Assembly (NCBI GenBank): GCA_902812415.1
Contig: CADDZJ010000024.1
Span: 1-42,584 of the forward strand
DNA from: Acidobacteriota bacterium
GTDB lineage: Bacteria > Acidobacteriota > Terriglobia > UBA7540
Direction of reading: 5' to 3'
DNA length: 42,584 bases
Shown: positions 39,595 through 42,584 of the stretch, in pieces
How positions within the stretch are numbered: position 1 is the first letter of the stretch
Layout: each line of letters begins with the position of its first letter
Notes under the pieces: model-generated
The model's database searches: none
Told to the model about the DNA's origin: nothing
Seen by the model: the letters and a program-made list of their open reading frames with translations, nothing else
Translations under genes and position numbers: made by a program

Positions 39595-41970
39595 GTGCCC
39601 GGAGAGCGCCCGCGCGCACCCGCGAATTCCCGCCCTCAGCGCTGCCCGAGCTTCAGACACCTATGCCCGAAAGCACACGCTCTTATTGCGGGTTTGCTCT
39701 GCCTTGCCATCGCGCCCAGTCTTCTGGCTCAGCAAGGCTGCTTCGTTCCCACTCAACTGATGGATTCCCAAACCACTCTGACCCTGCGCGCCGACAAGCA
39801 GGAAAAGATCAAGGACATTTACAACCTGCAAGGTCACGTGACGATGAGCTACCGCGAGATGCGAATGTCAGCGGATTCCATCACCTACGACGATTCAACC
39901 GGCGACGTGCTGGCGCGTGGCCACGTTGTGTTTGAAGATCCCGGAGGGCATCTCGAAGCAGATTCTGGCCGGTACAACATCAGGACGGATCAAGGGTGGT
40001 TTATGAACGCCCGAGGCTATCTGCGATATGCCGGGCGCGACCCAGGCGCAAGAGGCCCTGCTACGCTCTTTGTGCGAGCGAAACAAATTACGCGCGTGGA
40101 TGAGAGCGCCTATGGTGTGAAGGATGGGCGTGTCAGCCCATGCCGAAAGGAACGCCAGGGCCTCACGTTCGCCGCCGGCACGGCGAAGATTGAGATGGAC
40201 CATGAAGTAACCAGCCATCGAGCCATCTTCCGATTTGTCGGCCTTCCGGTCTTCTATCTCCCTTTTGTCAAGGTGTCAGCCGCGCGCGAACCTCGGCAGA
40301 CAGGATTTCTGCTTCCGGAGATTGGCCAGAGTTCGCAGAAAGGCCTTACCCTGGGGGATGGATTCTTCTGGGCCATCAACCCCAGCGCTGATTTGTTGCT
40401 GGGCCTGGAAGACTTCAGCCTGAGAGGGCTTGCCTACTCCGGACGTTTTCGCGCGCGGCCCAGCGCTTCAAGCCGCATGACGGCGTCGTTCTTTGCCATC
40501 GATGACCGAGGCGCGGGCCCCAATCGCTCGTTCCGCGCGCCGGGCGGCAGTTTCGATATTGTCGGTGACGCTGATGATCTCGGCCATGGCTTTCGCGGCG
40601 TGGTGAACGTCGATTATGTGAACTCGCTCGCGTTTCGCACCATCTGGGCCAGCACTTTCAACACCGCCACGTTCTCGGAGGCGGGCCAGGCGGGTTTTCT
40701 CACCAGGAACTTCGATGCCTTCAGCCTCAATTTTTACGCCGCGCGCTTCCAGGATTTTCTTTCTGCGGCCACGACGAATGAAAAATCCGTTGTGATTCGG
40801 CAGGCGCCCGGAGTCTGGTTTTCGGGTGTTGACAAACAAATCCGGGACTCGCCCATTTATTTTTCTTTTGACGCTCTGGCCGACGGCGTTGGACGCTCCG
40901 AGCCTGATTTAACCCTGCCCGCACTCAGCCCGCGGCTGGATTTCTTTCCCCGCATTGCCGTTCGACCGAGGCCCTTCTGGGGGTTTCATTTCACTCCCGC
41001 GTTGGGAGCGCGGGAAACGTATTACGGCGCAAGTTTGAAGCCGGACCACACCGCCACAAACCGCCTGCTGGGCGAATTCAGCGCCGATCTTCGTCCGCCT
41101 TCGTTTGAAAAGCTGCTGGCGCGCCGCTTCTTCGGCCATCGCCTGAAACACGTTATTGAGCCTGATATTCAGTATCGGTATGTGAAGGCCGCCAATCCCG
41201 AGTCCATTCTGGACGTGATTCGATTCGACGCGACGGATATCCTGACCGAGGATCATGAAGTTGAAGTTTCGCTGACCAATTCGATTTTTGAAAAGAAAGA
41301 TGCGCCGAATTATCAGGCTGGAGGAGCGCCGGCGCGCGATCTGATCTCCTGGACATTCACGCAAAAGTATTTCCTGGACCCCACATTCGGCGGCGCCATC
41401 CGGCCCGGGAGTGAAGTGGCGATTGACCCCGCGCTCTCACTGACCGGTTTTGCATTTCCCGGAGGCAGGCGTCTCTCGCCCTTGGACTCAGTCCTGAGAA
41501 TTGAGCCGGTCTCAAAGTTCGATGCAGAGCTCCGCGCAGATATTGATCCTCAGGGCGGCGGCGTGCTGGATGCGGGAATCACCGCGCATGCCACGACCCA
41601 CGTCCTGGACCTTGCGCTGACGGACTTCTTCATCAAACGCGCATTGCTGCTGCCCGCGCCTATCGCTCCCACGATTCCCATCGCGTCGCTTCCGACCTTC
41701 CACCTGCTGAACCTTACAGCAAGTCATGGAAATGAAGATCGCAAAGGGCTGATAGAAGCTTTTCGTGTTGCCTACAATTTTTCCGAGCGTGTGGCGCAAG
41801 ACTTTGTAGCCGAAGCCAGTTACAACTTTGGTTGCTTTGCGCTGAATGCGCAATTCGAGCGCTTTAATCTCGGACCCGTCCGCAATGAAAACCTGCTCAG
41901 AATCTCCATCACCATGCCCAACATTGGCACGTTCGGCAGCCTGAAACCCAGCCGGCTGATCCAGCGTTAG
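39595..41970 (+). CDS. lptD: LptD-like LPS-assembly outer-membrane protein
   Basis: The frame starts with GTG at 39595, with AAGGAAAT upstream. The 791-residue product has an export signal (about 24-45: HALIAGLLCLAIAPSLLA). An OstA/LptA-type beta-jellyroll domain (about 55-140) follows, with KDIYNLQGHVTMSYREMRMS and ARGHVVFEDPGGHLEADS. A long C-terminal barrel region (about 200-791) has strands such as VFYLPFVKVSAAREPRQTGF and FFWAINPSADLLLGLEDFSL. The length and domain order match LptD, which inserts LPS into the outer leaflet; its partner LptE is not in the window. The four disulfide cysteines of enterobacterial LptD are not conserved. It shares an operon with a diheme cytochrome c. A paralogue with another cargo is possible. 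Confidence 0.82.
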   Translation: MPGERPRAPANSRPQRCPSFRHLCPKAHALIAGLLCLAIAPSLLAQQGCFVPTQLMDSQTTLTLRADKQEKIKDIYNLQGHVTMSYREMRMSADSITYDDSTGDVLARGHVVFEDPGGHLEADSGRYNIRTDQGWFMNARGYLRYAGRDPGARGPATLFVRAKQITRVDESAYGVKDGRVSPCRKERQGLTFAAGTAKIEMDHEVTSHRAIFRFVGLPVFYLPFVKVSAAREPRQTGFLLPEIGQSSQKGLTLGDGFFWAINPSADLLLGLEDFSLRGLAYSGRFRARPSASSRMTASFFAIDDRGAGPNRSFRAPGGSFDIVGDADDLGHGFRGVVNVDYVNSLAFRTIWASTFNTATFSEAGQAGFLTRNFDAFSLNFYAARFQDFLSAATTNEKSVVIRQAPGVWFSGVDKQIRDSPIYFSFDALADGVGRSEPDLTLPALSPRLDFFPRIAVRPRPFWGFHFTPALGARETYYGASLKPDHTATNRLLGEFSADLRPPSFEKLLARRFFGHRLKHVIEPDIQYRYVKAANPESILDVIRFDATDILTEDHEVEVSLTNSIFEKKDAPNYQAGGAPARDLISWTFTQKYFLDPTFGGAIRPGSEVAIDPALSLTGFAFPGGRRLSPLDSVLRIEPVSKFDAELRADIDPQGGGVLDAGITAHATTHVLDLALTDFFIKRALLLPAPIAPTIPIASLPTFHLLNLTASHGNEDRKGLIEAFRVAYNFSERVAQDFVAEASYNFGCFALNAQFERFNLGPVRNENLLRISITMPNIGTFGSLKPSRLIQR

Positions 41971-42000
41971 TATGGTGCAACTGAAATACACGACCTATGC

Positions 42001-42018
42001 CGGGACCTTAATGTCCCG
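42001..42018 (+). terminator. Hairpin downstream of lptD, terminator-like without a T-run
   Basis: CGGGAC (42001-42006) and GTCCCG (42013-42018) form a perfect 6-bp stem with a 6-base loop, about 30 bases after the lptD-like stop. No T-run follows directly, so it may only mark the transcript end or stabilise it. Confidence 0.35.
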
Positions 42019-42032
42019 CTGACCCCTTTGCC

Positions 42033-42120
42033 TGTCATTACTTAGCGAAGACGCCATGAGCCTTTGGCTCACCACATGGCATGAAAACAGCGCTGTCATT
42101 CACGCGCAAACGAGAATCCA
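42033..42120. repeat. Fragments of the TGTCATT-type dispersed repeat
   Basis: TGTCATTACTTAGCGAAG (42033-42050) resembles the left arm of the repeat at 38532, and a second TGTCATT followed by GAGAATCC lies near 42094-42118. Between them is a hairpin with arms GCCATG/CATGGC and GAGCC/GGCTC. Confidence 0.4.
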
Positions 42121-42584
42121 CTGAGACCCCGCTTTCGCGAGGGCGATAGCGAAGGGGTTTTGTGAACCAAAGGCTTTTTGAGTATAACCCCTTTATTTTC
42201 AATGATGCGACCGGCTATTTTCAAGGCAGAAGAATTTCCGCATTTTGCGAATCTAGGCAAATTTCGCCAGTTGTGTATTCAGGCGGAACAAGCTTCGCAA
42301 CCCTGCATCCCGGAGTATCCATCGCAGCTTGTATCTCTGCCAAGCCTCTTCTCCCACGAATTTCGCCCCTACGTCCTCCTTAAAAGCTCTAACCCTCTAT
42401 GGTTCGACTGTTTACTTGAAAACGACAGCAAAACGCGCGGAAGGTCCTGATCAACAATTCAGGACTTTCCTCATTTTTTTCGCGAGGTGGCTTCATCTGC
42501 AAGGATCTGCGGGCCCTTTCGAGTGCGGCGCTACACTTCCGGCGCGCCCCACAACCCCAAAACCCCTGCAAATACGCGCTCGCA

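Larger units (their letters stand above)
41971..42584. other. Intergenic region without a recognisable gene
   Basis: These 614 bases after the lptD-like gene contain only small frames with no family resemblance. They hold a hairpin at 42001-42018, a further hairpin with nested arms (GCCATG...CATGGC, 42053-42080) and fragments of the dispersed TGTCATT-type repeat at 42033-42120. An imperfect GC-rich inverted repeat with a following TTTT lies near 42128-42161. Confidence 0.5.

Noticed and set aside
42162-42450. Two overlapping small plus-strand frames near the right edge
   Set aside because: No ribosome binding site, no domain and no neighbour support; treated as non-coding.
1-42584. CRISPR arrays, tRNA and rRNA genes
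   Set aside because: No regularly spaced direct repeats, cloverleaf-like sequences or rRNA segments were seen by eye.

Overview
The window most likely comes from an acidobacterium (Acidobacteriota). The evidence is family-level: a truncated Oar-like receptor with an N-terminal carboxypeptidase-regulatory domain, a VWFA protein of the acidobacterial type, remnants of SBBP and ASPIC/UnbV repeat proteins, an LptD-type outer-membrane protein, and two barrel-like outer-membrane proteins. There are no rRNA or tRNA genes to fix the taxonomy, so this is inference.

Layout. 1-1330: the 3' end of an IS1380-type transposase, abutting an Oar-like gene cut off after about 240 codons, with a divergently transcribed LysR regulator. 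2613-6885: a 1053-residue exported protein of unknown function and a VWFA protein. 6990-9050: a gene graveyard with a frameshifted TPR protein, a broken ASPIC/UnbV repeat fragment and a SBBP fragment. 9055-24161 (minus strand): one long, tightly packed transcription unit. In order of transcription it encodes a DUF5777-like barrel protein, an O-antigen ligase/polymerase-like membrane protein, a possible 37-residue peptide, four BchE-type (B12-binding-like) radical SAM proteins, two methyltransferases, a fifth protein of the same type, a third methyltransferase, an ATZ/TRZ-type amidohydrolase and a SPASM-type radical SAM protein. 24447-33270 (plus strand): a divergent operon with a tandem HprK-like kinase, an NTP_transf_5 nucleotidyltransferase, a Wzz-like chain-length protein, a Wzx flippase, a second O-antigen ligase/polymerase-like protein and a GT4 glycosyltransferase. 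33282-35637 (minus): a cupredoxin-like protein and a porin-like protein. 36020-38527: an OmpR-type response regulator and its histidine kinase. 38822-41970: a diheme cytochrome c lipoprotein and LptD. 41971-42584 holds no gene that I can support.

How it may work together. The two divergent operons start from one 285-bp intergenic region. That region holds two mirror-image copies of CTTTACAAACT-N13-TGAC, one facing each operon. Related direct repeats, with half-sites 11 bp apart as in PhoB/OmpR boxes, lie between the porin-like gene and the response regulator gene, and, more weakly, ahead of the cytochrome c/lptD pair. This suggests a single regulon controlled by the linked two-component system: polysaccharide assembly and export, the radical SAM pathway, and envelope or redox proteins.

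The most interesting candidate for an undescribed system is the radical SAM / methyltransferase / amidohydrolase operon coupled to the exopolysaccharide operon. Its product cannot be deduced from the sequence. It could be an unusual lipid, a modified sugar, or a peptide-derived metabolite.
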